64,000 bases of DNA from Streptomyces chryseus (GTDB lineage Bacteria; Actinomycetota; Actinomycetes; Streptomycetales; Streptomycetaceae). A program made the position numbers and the translations under genes. How positions within the stretch are numbered: position 1 is the first letter of the stretch; each line of letters begins with the position of its first letter. Positions 24,261 through 32,413 of the stretch are shown here, one piece after another. The stretch spans positions 43,657 to 107,656 of the forward strand of contig NZ_BMVO01000023.1 in the NCBI RefSeq assembly GCF_014650755.1. Direction: 5' to 3'. Below the pieces are notes generated by a model. The model was not told the DNA's origin. It was given only the letters and a program-made list of their open reading frames with translations, and made no database searches.

Positions 24261-24521
24261 ATGAACGAGTGCCGTCACGTCGCCGCGCTGCCCCACCCCG
24301 ACCCGGTCCCCCTGAGCGACACCTGCCCGGAGTGCCTCGCGGTCGGCAGCCATCCCGTCCATCTGCGGCTGTGCCTGGAGTGCGGGCACGTGGGGTGCTG
24401 CGACTCGTCGCCGTACCGGCACGCGTCCGCGCACGCCAAGGAGGCGGGTCATCCGGTGGTGCGCAGCTTCGAGCGGGGCGAGGACTGGCGCTGGTGCTAC
24501 GAGGACGGTTCGATCGTCTGA
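24261..24521 (+). CDS. UBP-type zinc-finger protein
   Basis: 86 residues nearly filled by a ZnF-UBP domain: CPECLAVGSH, LRLCLECGHVGCCDSS and YRHASAHAKEAGHPVVR give the Cys/His ligand set, ending DWRWCYEDG. In eukaryotes the fold binds the ubiquitin C-terminus; in actinobacteria the partner is unknown. ATG 24261 has no Shine-Dalgarno but lies 8 nt after TAACCT, suggesting a leaderless transcript. It sits just before prsH-sigH in the same direction. Confidence 0.88.
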   Translation: MNECRHVAALPHPDPVPLSDTCPECLAVGSHPVHLRLCLECGHVGCCDSSPYRHASAHAKEAGHPVVRSFERGEDWRWCYEDGSIV

Positions 24522-24757
24522 CGCGTGGGTACGTCAACCCGACGCCGGTTGTTTCCAATTGAGTGCCGCAGACCTCTAGCCACTGTGCGTACCCATGTGC
24601 TTACCATGAGTGACAGCCCGGGGTGGGGGCCCCGGCGACAGGGCAGAATGGATCGCGATAGCGTCACCGGCGAACGAACGTAACGACGTACCGCGTGGCT
24701 TCGGGGGGCGCTTCCTCCCGGACCCCCGAAAGAGCTTGTGCCACCTTGGAGGTGAGG

Positions 24758-25171
24758 GTGTCCCAGATCGCAGGCGAGCCCGGGACCCAGGACTTCGTGG
24801 AAGTCCGGCTGCCCGCTGCAGGTGCCTACCTGTCCGTGCTGCGTACGGCCACGGCCGGACTCGCGGCGCGCTTGGACTTCACCCTCGACGAGATCGAGGA
24901 TCTGCGCATCGCGGTCGACGAGGCCTGCGCGATCCTGCTTCAGCAGGCCGTGCCCGGCTCCGTCCTCAGCTGTGTCTTCCGGCTCGTCGAGGACTCGCTC
25001 GACGTCACGGTCTCGGCCCCCACCACCGACGGACGGGCACCGGAGCGCGACACCTTCGCCTGGACCGTGCTCTCGGCACTCGCGGGCAAGGTCGATTCCA
25101 CCGTCGCGGAGGACCGTACGGTCACCATCAGCCTGTACAAACAGCGCGGCGCGGGACCCGGGCCGGCGTGA
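24758..25171 (+). CDS. prsH: Anti-sigma factor of SigH (RsbW-like kinase)
   Basis: 137 residues from GTG 24758 with GGAGG 7 nt before. It shows the HATPase fold of RsbW/SpoIIAB anti-sigma factors: IEDLRIAVDEACAILL (N-box region, near 45-60), then strands and FAWTVLSALAGKVDS. It should bind SigH and hold it inactive until an anti-anti-sigma or stress signal acts. The stop overlaps the sigma gene start by GTGA, so production of the pair is coupled. Known in S. coelicolor as prsH/ushX/rshA. Confidence 0.88.
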   Translation: MSQIAGEPGTQDFVEVRLPAAGAYLSVLRTATAGLAARLDFTLDEIEDLRIAVDEACAILLQQAVPGSVLSCVFRLVEDSLDVTVSAPTTDGRAPERDTFAWTVLSALAGKVDSTVAEDRTVTISLYKQRGAGPGPA

Positions 25172-26208
25172 GGAACGGGGACGGGCCGGTGCGCAACGAG
25201 GAGCTCAGCCCACAGGCGCCGACGGGAGAGCGTGCGGCCCCGGCCGGTCCCGCGCCCGCACCGGCGGGCATCCCTGAGCAGCAGGCCCGCCCCCACCCGG
25301 TCGACGGACCGGGGGACGGCGGGCCGGCGGTCGACGGACCGGTGGGCACGGTGGCGGCGGAGCAGGCAGAGCGGGCGGGCCATATGAGCGAGCACGGACA
25401 GCACTCCACGGAGCAGGAGCACGAGCGCCACGACGCGCACGAGCGCCATGATCCGAACGACCGCAGTGGTGCGCGCGCTCTCTTCATCGAGCTGCGCGAG
25501 CTGCCGGACGGATCGGCCGAGAAGGCGGAGCTGCGCAACCGGCTGGTGCGCATGCACCTGCCCCTGGTCGAGCACCTGGCGCGCCGCTTCCGCAATCGCG
25601 GCGAGCCGCTCGACGACCTCACCCAGGTCGCGACGATCGGCCTGATCAAGTCGGTGGACCGGTTCGATCCGGAGCGCGGGGTCGAGTTCTCGACGTACGC
25701 CACTCCGACCGTCGTCGGCGAGATCAAGCGGCACTTCCGCGACAAGGGCTGGGCGGTACGAGTGCCCCGCCGGCTCCAGGAGCTGCGCCTGTCGCTCACG
25801 ACGGCCACGGCCGAGCTCTCCCAGCAGCACGGCCGGTCCCCGACCGTGCACGAGCTGGCCGAGCGTCTGGGCATCTCCGAGGAGGAGGTCCTGGAGGGCC
25901 TGGAGTCCGCCAACGCGTACAGCACGCTGTCGCTGGACGTACCGGACACCGACGACGAGTCGCCGGCGGTCGCGGACACCCTGGGCTCGGAGGACGAGGC
26001 GCTGGAGGGCGTGGAGTACCGGGAGTCGCTCAAGCCGCTTCTCGAAGACCTTCCGCCGCGCGAGAAGCGGATCCTGCTGCTTCGCTTCTTCGGGAACATG
26101 ACGCAGTCGCAGATCGCCACGGAGGTCGGCATCTCGCAGATGCACGTCTCCCGGCTGCTGGCGCGCACGCTGGCCCAGCTCCGCGAAAAGCTGCTGGTCG
26201 AGGAGTAG
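25168..26208 (+). CDS. sigH: RNA polymerase sigma factor SigH (SigB/SigF family)
   Basis: 346 residues from GTG 25168, which overlaps the prsH stop. After a 95-residue Pro/Ala/Gly and His/Glu-rich extension (HGQHSTEQEHERHDAHERHD) come sigma regions 2 (LVRMHLPLVEHLARRFRNRG; DDLTQVATIGLIKSVDRFD; GVEFSTYATPTVVGEIKRHF), 3 (TVHELAERLGISEEEVLEGL) and 4 (LPPREKRILLLRFFGNMTQ; VGISQMHVSRLLARTL). It directs stress and developmental genes in S. coelicolor. Other in-frame starts at 25189 (GTG) and 25384 (ATG) could yield shorter forms; several SigH forms are known from alternative starts and proteolysis. Confidence 0.93.
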   Translation: MRNGDGPVRNEELSPQAPTGERAAPAGPAPAPAGIPEQQARPHPVDGPGDGGPAVDGPVGTVAAEQAERAGHMSEHGQHSTEQEHERHDAHERHDPNDRSGARALFIELRELPDGSAEKAELRNRLVRMHLPLVEHLARRFRNRGEPLDDLTQVATIGLIKSVDRFDPERGVEFSTYATPTVVGEIKRHFRDKGWAVRVPRRLQELRLSLTTATAELSQQHGRSPTVHELAERLGISEEEVLEGLESANAYSTLSLDVPDTDDESPAVADTLGSEDEALEGVEYRESLKPLLEDLPPREKRILLLRFFGNMTQSQIATEVGISQMHVSRLLARTLAQLREKLLVEE

Positions 26209-26259
26209 GCCCCACGGGTACGACCCGTACCGCCTCCACGGTGGCCCGCGGCGCTGTCG

Positions 26260-26691
26260 CTACGCGTCGCGGGGACCGCGAATGCCCAGTGCCCGGTTCG
26301 TCGCGGGATTGACCAGCAGGACGAGGGACGCGACGGCGACTGCCGCCAGGGCGATGCCGGCCGGGATCAGCAGGGCACCCTCGGAGCGCAGCAGGGTCCA
26401 GGCCACCGGCAGCGCCATGATCTGCGTGATGATCGCCGGCCCGCGACTCCACGCGCGGCACTTCAGGAGCCCTCGCGCGGCCAGCAGCGGCAGCAGCGCC
26501 AGGGCGATCAGCGTCAGGCCGCCCATCTCCGCCTGCTCGGGCTTGTCGGGACTGCCGAGCAGGCCCATGACGAGCATGTACGCGCCACCGGCGACCAGGG
26601 CCAGGCCCTCCAGGGCGGCGAGCCCCGCCGCGGCGGTCAGCCGGTTCGGGCGGGGTCCGGCGGCGGCTTCGGAAGTCTGCTCGTTGCTCAC
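26260..26691 (-). CDS. Four-helix integral membrane protein of unknown function
   Basis: 143 residues from GTG 26691 (VSNEQTSEAAAGPRPNRL) with four hydrophobic segments: around 20-42, 55-72, 82-100 and 105-128. No family is recognised beyond a small actinobacterial membrane protein. It is convergent with sigH and divergent from the lipid kinase gene. A short Arg-rich tail is cytoplasmic by the positive-inside rule. Confidence 0.78.
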   Translation of the reverse strand: MSNEQTSEAAAGPRPNRLTAAAGLAALEGLALVAGGAYMLVMGLLGSPDKPEQAEMGGLTLIALALLPLLAARGLLKCRAWSRGPAIITQIMALPVAWTLLRSEGALLIPAGIALAAVAVASLVLLVNPATNRALGIRGPRDA

Positions 26692-26751
26692 CCCTGCAGC
26701 GTAGCCGCCCGCCCCGGAGGGCCTGGTCTGGGCCAGGTACCGCGTACTGGG

Positions 26752-26757
26752 TAGTCT
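26752..26757 (+). promoter_or_regulatory. Candidate -10 box of leaderless lipid kinase mRNA
   Basis: TAGTCT followed by 7 nt and ATG 26765. Confidence 0.5.
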
Positions 26758-26764
26758 GGCGACC

Positions 26765-27733
26765 ATGCGTGCACTCCTCGTGGTCAATCCGGCAGCTACC
26801 ACCACCAGCGCACGCACCCGCGATGTCCTGATCCATGCCCTCGCCAGCGAGATGAAGCTGGAGGTCGTGACGACCGAGTACCGGGGGCACGCCCGCGATC
26901 TGGGCCGGCGGGCGGCGGAGAGCCAGGACATGGAGCTGGTCGTGGCGCTCGGCGGCGACGGCACGGTCAACGAGGTCGTCAACGGTCTCCTCCACGAGGG
27001 CCCGGATCCGGAGAGGCTTCCGCGCCTCGCCGTGGTCCCGGGCGGTTCCACGAACGTCTTCGCCCGCGCCCTGGGCATTCCCAATGACGCGGTCGAGGCG
27101 ACCGGCGCCATTCTGGACGCGCTGCGCACGCGCAGTGAGCGGACGGTCGGCCTCGGTCTCGCGGCGGGTACCCCGGGAACGGAGGACGAATCAGTTCCGG
27201 CCCGCTGGTTCACGTTCTGCGCGGGATTCGGCTTCGACGCGGGAGTGATCGGCCGGGTCGAACAGCACAGGGAGCGCGGAAAGCGGTCGACGCACGCCCT
27301 CTATGTGCGCCAGGTGGTACGCCAGTTCCTGACGGAACCGCACCGCCGGCAGGGACTGATCACCCTGGAGCGCCCCGGGCACGACCCGGTCGAGGATCTT
27401 GTGCTGTCCATAATCTGCAACACCTCCCCCTGGACCTACCTGGGCAATCGCCCGATGTACGCGTCCCCCGAGGCCTCCTTCGACAAGGCCCTCGACGTGC
27501 TCGGACTGAGCAAGCTCTCCACCCCCGCCGTGGCCCGTTACGCGACCCAGCTGCTGACCTCGTCGCCGGAGCGCGGACCTCATGGCAAGCATGCGGTGAC
27601 ATTGCACGACCTGACCGACTTCACCTTGCATTCGAAGGCCCCACTGCCCTTCCAGATGGACGGTGACCACCTCGGACTGCGGACAAGCGTGACGTTCACA
27701 GGCGTTCGCCGTGCACTGCGTGTGATTGTGTGA
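26765..27733 (+). CDS. Diacylglycerol/lipid kinase (DagK/YegS family)
   Basis: 322 residues with the signature GGDGTVNEVVNGL (about 61-73) and VVPGGSTNVFARALGIP of the diacylglycerol kinase catalytic domain, and FCAGFGFDAGVIG later. It phosphorylates a lipid such as diacylglycerol using ATP at the inner membrane face. ATG 26765 lies exactly 7 nt after TAGTCT and has no ribosome site, so a leaderless mRNA is likely. Downstream is wblE. Confidence 0.9.
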   Translation: MRALLVVNPAATTTSARTRDVLIHALASEMKLEVVTTEYRGHARDLGRRAAESQDMELVVALGGDGTVNEVVNGLLHEGPDPERLPRLAVVPGGSTNVFARALGIPNDAVEATGAILDALRTRSERTVGLGLAAGTPGTEDESVPARWFTFCAGFGFDAGVIGRVEQHRERGKRSTHALYVRQVVRQFLTEPHRRQGLITLERPGHDPVEDLVLSIICNTSPWTYLGNRPMYASPEASFDKALDVLGLSKLSTPAVARYATQLLTSSPERGPHGKHAVTLHDLTDFTLHSKAPLPFQMDGDHLGLRTSVTFTGVRRALRVIV

Positions 27734-28050
27734 GCGGAAGGCGCAAAAGTCCTTTAACTCGAACGTACGGCCTGGGTTACACCCCATAGAAGTACGGCTG
27801 TGACCTACCCGACACCGAGGAATCAAAAAAAACTTTCCAGAAGGGGTTGTATCCGCTGCCGAGGTTTGGGAATCTCTACATGGCGATCGGGACGGCCCGC
27901 AACACCAGCCTCCGCTGAAAGCCAGAACCCCTCCTCCACACAGGACCCACACCAGGCAACTGGCAGTCGGCCCTTCACTTGCGGGGGGATTCGTGAAAGC
28001 GTTCACATTCACAAGCAACGTGCTTGTAATACCAAGGAGAGGTAGCAGCC
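27734..28050 (+). promoter_or_regulatory. Long leader/promoter region of wblE
   Basis: 317 bp without a gene, unusually AT-rich for this genome (a run of eight A at about 27825). It contains TGTGA-N6-CGACA (27799-27814), a partial Crp-type site, and the wblE ribosome site AAGGAGAGG just before 28051. Such a long region suggests several promoters or a structured leader; no riboswitch class was recognised. Confidence 0.45.
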
Positions 28051-28308
28051 ATGGACTGGCGTCACAACGCCGTTTGTCGTGAGGAAGACCCGGAGCTGTT
28101 CTTCCCCATCGGCAACACCGGTCCTGCGCTGCTGCAGATCGAGGAAGCCAAGGCCGTCTGCCGCCGCTGCCCCGTCATGGAGCAGTGCCTGCAGTGGGCG
28201 CTCGAGTCCGGCCAGGACTCCGGCGTCTGGGGTGGCCTCAGCGAGGACGAGCGCCGCGCGATGAAGCGCCGCGCCGCTCGCAACCGGGCGCGTAACGCGA
28301 CCGCCTGA
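28051..28308 (+). CDS. wblE: WhiB-family iron-sulfur regulator WblE (WhiB1-type)
   Basis: 85 residues. Four Cys (C9, C37, C40, C46) ligate a nitric-oxide-sensitive [4Fe-4S] cluster; GVWGG and a basic tail (KRRAARNRARN) follow. The sequence (MDWRHNAVCREEDPELFFP) matches the most conserved member, WblE of Streptomyces/WhiB1 of mycobacteria, which binds region 4 of the principal sigma factor. It is convergent with pdtaS, as whiB1 neighbours the pdtaS homologue Rv3220c in Mycobacterium tuberculosis. Confidence 0.97.
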   Translation: MDWRHNAVCREEDPELFFPIGNTGPALLQIEEAKAVCRRCPVMEQCLQWALESGQDSGVWGGLSEDERRAMKRRAARNRARNATA

Positions 28309-28418
28309 ACCACCACCCCGCACGAGCCTGAGCTTGGCGGCGCGTACAGCGTGTACGCACCACCCGCCCCCGAGCCGCAGCGCGCAGTACCCCCGATGCG
28401 CATAGCAACGTGAGCTTT

Positions 28419-28450
28419 GAGCCCCGGACCGTACCCTCGGTCCGGGGCTC
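28419..28450. terminator. Bidirectional terminator between wblE and pdtaS
   Basis: A 12-bp perfect stem, GAGCCCCGGACC with GGTCCGGGGCTC, and an 8-nt loop. Confidence 0.85.
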
Positions 28451-28518
28451 GCCGCTTTCCCGCCCCGGCCGTCCGCAGGCTCCGCCGCGACGGATGCGCG
28501 CCGTTTCCTGCCGGTGCG

Positions 28519-29985
28519 TTACTTGGCGGCGCGTACGGGTACGTCGAGTACCACGCGGGTGCCGCCCTCGGGGCCCGGCACCATGTCGAACGTCCCGCCC
28601 AACTCGCCCTCCACCAGAGTCCGTACGATCTGGAGCCCCAGATTGCCGGTGCGCTTCGGGTCGAATCCCTCGGGCAGCCCGCGGCCGTCGTCCTGGACGG
28701 TGATGAGCAACCGGGCGTCCTTGGGGTCGCCGCCGCGCACCGCCGCCACCTCGACCGAGCCGTGCTCGGCCGGCGCGAAGGCGTGCTCCAGCGCGTTCTG
28801 CAGCACCTCGGTCAGGACCATGGCGAGCGGCGTCGCGACCTCGGCGTCGAGAATGCCGAACCGGCCCGCGCGACGGCAGTCGACCTTGCCGGGCGAGATC
28901 TCGGCGACCATCGCGATCACCCGGTCGGCGATCTCGTCGAACTCCACGCGCTCGTCGAGGTTCTGCGACAGCGTCTCGTGGACGATCGCGATCGAGCCGA
29001 CCCGGCGCACCGCCTCGTTGAGCGCCTCGCGGCCTTTCTCGGAATCCATCCGGCGGGCCTGCAGCCGCAACAGCGCCGCCACCGTCTGGAGGTTGTTCTT
29101 CACCCGGTGGTGGATCTCCCGGATGGTCGCGTCCTTGGTGATCAACTCGCGCTCGCGGCGGCGCAGTTCCGTCACGTCGCGGCACAGGACGAGCGAACCG
29201 ATCCGGGTGCCCTTCGGCTTCAGCGGGATCACGCGCAGCTGGATCACACCGCTGCTCCCCTCGACCTCGGTCTCGCGCGGGGCGTAGCCGCTGGCCAGCT
29301 TGACCAGGGCTTCGTCCACCGGGCCGCGGGAGGGGGCGAGTTCGGCGGTGGCCTGGCCGAGGTGGTGTCCGACCAGGTCGGAGGCGAGGCCGAGACGGTG
29401 GTACGCGGAGAGCGCGTTGGGCGACGCGTACTGCACGATGCCGTCCGCGTCGAGGCGGATCAGCCCGTCGCCGGCGCGCGGCGAGGCGTCCATGTCGACC
29501 TGCTGGCCGGGGAAGGGGAAGGACCCGGCGGCGATCATCTGCGCCAGGTCGGAGGCGCTCTGGAGGTACGTCAGCTCCAGGCGGCTCGGGGTGCGCACGG
29601 TCAGCAGGTTGGTGTTGCGCGCGATGACGCCCAGGACGCGCCCTTCGCGGCGTACGGGGATCGACTCGACCCGTACCGGGACCTCCTCGCGCCACTCCGG
29701 GTCGCCCTCGCGCACGATCCGGCCCTCGTCGAGGGCGGCGTCGAGGAGGGGGCGGCGGCCGCGCGGGACGAGGTGGCCGACCATGTCGTCCTGGTAGGAG
29801 GTGGGGCCGGTGTTGGGCCGCATCTGCGCGACCGAGACATAGCGGGTCCCGTCGAGCGTGGGCACCCACAGGACGAGGTCGGCGAAGGAGAGGTCGGAGA
29901 GCAGCTGCCACTCCGAGACCAGCAGATGGAGCCACTCGAGGTCGGTTTCACTCAGAGCGGTGTGCTGGCGGACGAGGTCGTTCAT
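28519..29985 (-). CDS. pdtaS: Sensor histidine kinase PdtaS
   Basis: 488 residues from ATG 29985 (MNDLVRQHTALSETDLEWL). Domains: GAF-like (20-145; LSFADLVLWV, RPNTGPTSY), PAS (170-280; GLIRLDADGIVQYASPNA), HisKA_2 (phosphoacceptor EIHHRVKNNLQTVAALLRLQ, His near 292), and HATPase_c (LTEVLQNALEHAF; DDGRGLPEGF; NLGLQIVRTLVEGELGG). There are no membrane segments, so it is cytosolic. The partner in mycobacteria is PdtaR, an RNA-binding ANTAR regulator, which is not in this window. Homologues start at the same position, which decided the start. Confidence 0.92.
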   Translation of the reverse strand: MNDLVRQHTALSETDLEWLHLLVSEWQLLSDLSFADLVLWVPTLDGTRYVSVAQMRPNTGPTSYQDDMVGHLVPRGRRPLLDAALDEGRIVREGDPEWREEVPVRVESIPVRREGRVLGVIARNTNLLTVRTPSRLELTYLQSASDLAQMIAAGSFPFPGQQVDMDASPRAGDGLIRLDADGIVQYASPNALSAYHRLGLASDLVGHHLGQATAELAPSRGPVDEALVKLASGYAPRETEVEGSSGVIQLRVIPLKPKGTRIGSLVLCRDVTELRRRERELITKDATIREIHHRVKNNLQTVAALLRLQARRMDSEKGREALNEAVRRVGSIAIVHETLSQNLDERVEFDEIADRVIAMVAEISPGKVDCRRAGRFGILDAEVATPLAMVLTEVLQNALEHAFAPAEHGSVEVAAVRGGDPKDARLLITVQDDGRGLPEGFDPKRTGNLGLQIVRTLVEGELGGTFDMVPGPEGGTRVVLDVPVRAAK

Positions 29986-30340
29986 GGAGGGCACTGTGCG
30001 AGCGTACCCGCGCTCCGGCAACCCCATGGCCGCGGCGCCTGGGAGGGACCCTCAGCCCTCCTGGCACCGCAGCCCGGAGCTGCTCGACCGGGCGGGTGTG
30101 CGGTCCCGCGCGGCCTGTGGAGGCCACGACGCAGTCAGGGCAGAGAGCGCCGGTGCCTCGATCCACCCTCCTGTGCGGGGAGGGAGGAGGCTTTTGTCCT
30201 TACCGCACATTGTGGACTAGACCATTATCCGTGTCCATGGCCGTGCCGGGTCAAATTACCCGATCAATCGGCTTCGTGCGGCCACCCGTGCGTGAAGATC
30301 TCCACGACCTGCTCCGGTCGCCCCTCGCCGGCCCGGCCCT
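29986..30340. other. Intergenic region between pdtaS and the SIS gene
   Basis: 355 bp without a supported gene. It contains the pdtaS promoter region and a DasR-like site at 30211-30226. Sequence around 30200-30260 is AT-richer than its flanks, as promoters are. Confidence 0.5.
30211..30226. promoter_or_regulatory. DasR-like site near pdtaS
   Basis: TGTGGACTAGACCATT matches the DasR element ACTGGTCTAGACCACT at 12 of 16 positions, with the core CTAGACCA intact. It lies about 225 bp upstream of pdtaS and beyond the end of the SIS gene. Confidence 0.45.
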
Positions 30341-31387
30341 TCAGTGGGTCTCGGTGACCTTGGCCAGGGCCCGCGGGGCGTCCGGGTCCTGGCCCCGGGC
30401 GATGGTCACCTCGTACGCCAGGAGCTGGAGCGGCAGGATCTCCAGGACCGGCTGGAGTTCCTCGGGGACGCCCTCCAGGGACAGTACGAAGCCCGCCGAG
30501 GCGGCGCTCACCTGCGCGGCCGGGCCGATCACCACCAGGTCGGCGCCGCGGCCGCGCAGCCGGTCCAGTACGGGCTGCAGGGCCTCGCCGCCCTTGCCCG
30601 CGGTCACGACGGCGATCACCGGGGAGATGTTGTCGACCATGGCGAGCGGGCCGTGCAGCAGGTCGGCGCCGGAGTACGAGAGGGCGGGGATGTAGCTCGT
30701 CTCCATGAGCTTGAGCGCCGCCTCCTTGGCCGTGGGGTAGCCGTAGCCGCGTGAGGTGATGACCATGCGCCCGGCGAAGCGGTAGCGGCCGGCGAGCTGC
30801 CTGATCTCGTCCCGGCGCGCCAGGATGCGCTCGGCGTGGTCCGGCAGGACCGCCGCGTCCGACCCGTCGCCGCCCCGCAGGCCGTCCACGAGGAGGTAGA
30901 GGGCCAGGAGCGAGGACGTGTAGGTCTTCGTGGCGGGCAGGGCCCTCTCCGGGCCCGCGAGGACGTCGATGTGGTACTCGCTGACCGCCGCCAGCGGCGA
31001 GTCCGCGTTGTTGGTGACCGCGAGGGCGGTCGCCCCCGCCTCGCGGGCCGCCCTGGTGGACGCGACCAGGTCGGGCGAGCCGCCGGACTGACTGACGGTG
31101 ACGACCAGGACGTCCCTGAGGTCCGGGCGGGCGCCGTACGCCGTCGTCGTCGACATGGACGCCAGTCCGCACGGCAGCCCGAGCCGGATCTCCACCAGGT
31201 ACTTCGCGTACAGGGCCGCGTTGTCCGACGTACCTCGGGCGGTGAGCAGGACGAAGCGCGGGCGCTTGGCGGCGATGGCCCGCGCGGTCTCGCGGATGCG
31301 CGGCGCGCCGGTTTCCAGGAGCCGGCGCAGCGCCGCGGGCTGCTCCGCGATCTCCGCGGACATCATCCTGCCGGGCTGTTCGACCAT
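30341..31387 (-). CDS. SIS-domain aminosugar-phosphate protein (GlmS C-terminal-like)
   Basis: 348 residues from ATG 31387 with GGAGG 8 nt before. Two SIS domains: RFVLLTARGTSDNAALYAKY (about 46-65), VVTVSQSGGSPDLV (about 93-106), then GRMVITSRGYGYPTAKEAAL (about 206-225) and the catalytic-like end LAKVTETH. It resembles the isomerase half of glucosamine-6-phosphate synthase without the glutaminase half, so it may isomerise or deaminate an aminosugar phosphate. It is divergent from nagB across a DasR-like operator. Confidence 0.88.
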   Translation of the reverse strand: MVEQPGRMMSAEIAEQPAALRRLLETGAPRIRETARAIAAKRPRFVLLTARGTSDNAALYAKYLVEIRLGLPCGLASMSTTTAYGARPDLRDVLVVTVSQSGGSPDLVASTRAAREAGATALAVTNNADSPLAAVSEYHIDVLAGPERALPATKTYTSSLLALYLLVDGLRGGDGSDAAVLPDHAERILARRDEIRQLAGRYRFAGRMVITSRGYGYPTAKEAALKLMETSYIPALSYSGADLLHGPLAMVDNISPVIAVVTAGKGGEALQPVLDRLRGRGADLVVIGPAAQVSAASAGFVLSLEGVPEELQPVLEILPLQLLAYEVTIARGQDPDAPRALAKVTETH

Positions 31388-31493
31388 GCTCGGTACCTCC
31401 AAGAAGGTGACGATCGGCGCCTCTCAGTCGACCATGGAAAGACGGGCGTCCGCATGGCGAAGAGCACCTGGTTCACGGCTCCAGCTCTGCTAG

Positions 31494-31509
31494 ATTGGTC
31501 TATACCACA
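31494..31509. promoter_or_regulatory. DasR-responsive element between nagB and the SIS gene
   Basis: ATTGGTCTATACCACA matches the DasR consensus ACTGGTCTAGACCACT at 13 of 16 positions. It is 34 bp before nagB and about 107 bp before the divergent SIS gene, so it can control both. nagB is an established DasR target. Confidence 0.8.
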
Positions 31510-31542
31510 AGCGGCTCCCCCTCTCAGATCGGCAGGCTCAGC

Positions 31543-32328
31543 GTGGAAGTTGTCATCGTCCCGGACGCCAAGGCGGGCGGCGAGCTGATCGCGGCGGCCA
31601 TCGGCCGGCTGCTGCGCCACAAGCCCGACGCGCTGCTCGGCGTGGCCACCGGTTCCTCCCCGCTGCCCATCTACGAAGCGCTGACGGCCCAGGTCCGCGC
31701 GGGCGGGACCGACGCGTCGCGCGCGCGGATCTGCCAGCTCGACGAGTACGTCGGCCTGCCCCCGGGGCACCCCGAGTCGTACCGCTCCGTCGTGCTGCGC
31801 GAGGTCGTCGAGCCGCTCGGCCTGACCGAGGCGTCCTTCATGGGCCCCGACGGGTCCGCCGAGGACATCGAGGGCGCGTGCGCGGCGTACGACCGCGCGC
31901 TCGGCGAGGCCGGCGGCGTGGACCTCCAGCTGCTCGGGATCGGCACCGACGGGCACATAGGCTTCAACGAGCCGTGCTCCTCGCTCGCCTCCCGCACCCG
32001 CATCAAGACGCTGACCGAGCAGACCCGCGTCGACAACGCGCGCTTCTTCGACAACGACATCGACCAGGTGCCCCACCACGTCATCACCCAGGGCATCGGC
32101 ACCATCCTGGAAGCCCGGCACCTGGTGCTGCTCGCCACCGGCGAGGGCAAGGCCGAGGCCGTCGCGCAGACCGTGGAGGGCCCGGTCGCGGCGCTGGTAC
32201 CGGCCTCGGCTCTGCAGCTGCACCCGCACGCGACCGTCGTCGTCGACGAGGCGGCGGCGTCCAAGCTGAAGCTCGCGGACTACTTCCGCGCGACGTACGC
32301 GGCCAAGCCGGCCTGGCAGGGGCTGTAG
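31543..32328 (+). CDS. nagB: Glucosamine-6-phosphate deaminase
   Basis: 261 residues from GTG 31543 (VEVVIVPDAKAGGELIAAAI). It shows GVATGSSPLPIYEAL, CQLDEYVGLP (catalytic Asp near 67) and GIGTDGHIGFNEPCSS (catalytic His) of the NagB family. It converts glucosamine-6-phosphate to fructose-6-phosphate and ammonia, the step that lets chitin-derived sugars enter glycolysis. Glucosamine-6-phosphate is the ligand that releases DasR from DNA. The gene is under a DasR-like operator and ends at a strong bidirectional terminator facing dasD. Confidence 0.97.
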   Translation: MEVVIVPDAKAGGELIAAAIGRLLRHKPDALLGVATGSSPLPIYEALTAQVRAGGTDASRARICQLDEYVGLPPGHPESYRSVVLREVVEPLGLTEASFMGPDGSAEDIEGACAAYDRALGEAGGVDLQLLGIGTDGHIGFNEPCSSLASRTRIKTLTEQTRVDNARFFDNDIDQVPHHVITQGIGTILEARHLVLLATGEGKAEAVAQTVEGPVAALVPASALQLHPHATVVVDEAAASKLKLADYFRATYAAKPAWQGL

Positions 32329-32357
32329 CAGGCGGCTACCCGCCCGGCTCCACCCGG

Positions 32358-32400
32358 ACGCGGAGTGCCGGGGTCCCCCGAGGACCCCGGCACTCCGCGT
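32358..32400. terminator. Very strong bidirectional terminator
   Basis: A 19-bp perfect stem (32358-32376 pairing with 32382-32400), with a 5-nt loop, between convergent nagB and dasD. Confidence 0.9.
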
Positions 32401-32413
32401 TCGCCGTATGCCC

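Noticed and set aside
24600..24670. AGTGAC ... GTCACC pair upstream of prsH as a BldD site
   Set aside because: The half-sites are more than 40 bp apart, too far for the usual BldD spacing, although sigH is a known BldD target.
28238..29935. 565-codon minus-strand frame overlapping pdtaS
   Set aside because: Arg/Pro/Gly-rich shadow of pdtaS in another frame, also crossing the wblE-pdtaS terminator.
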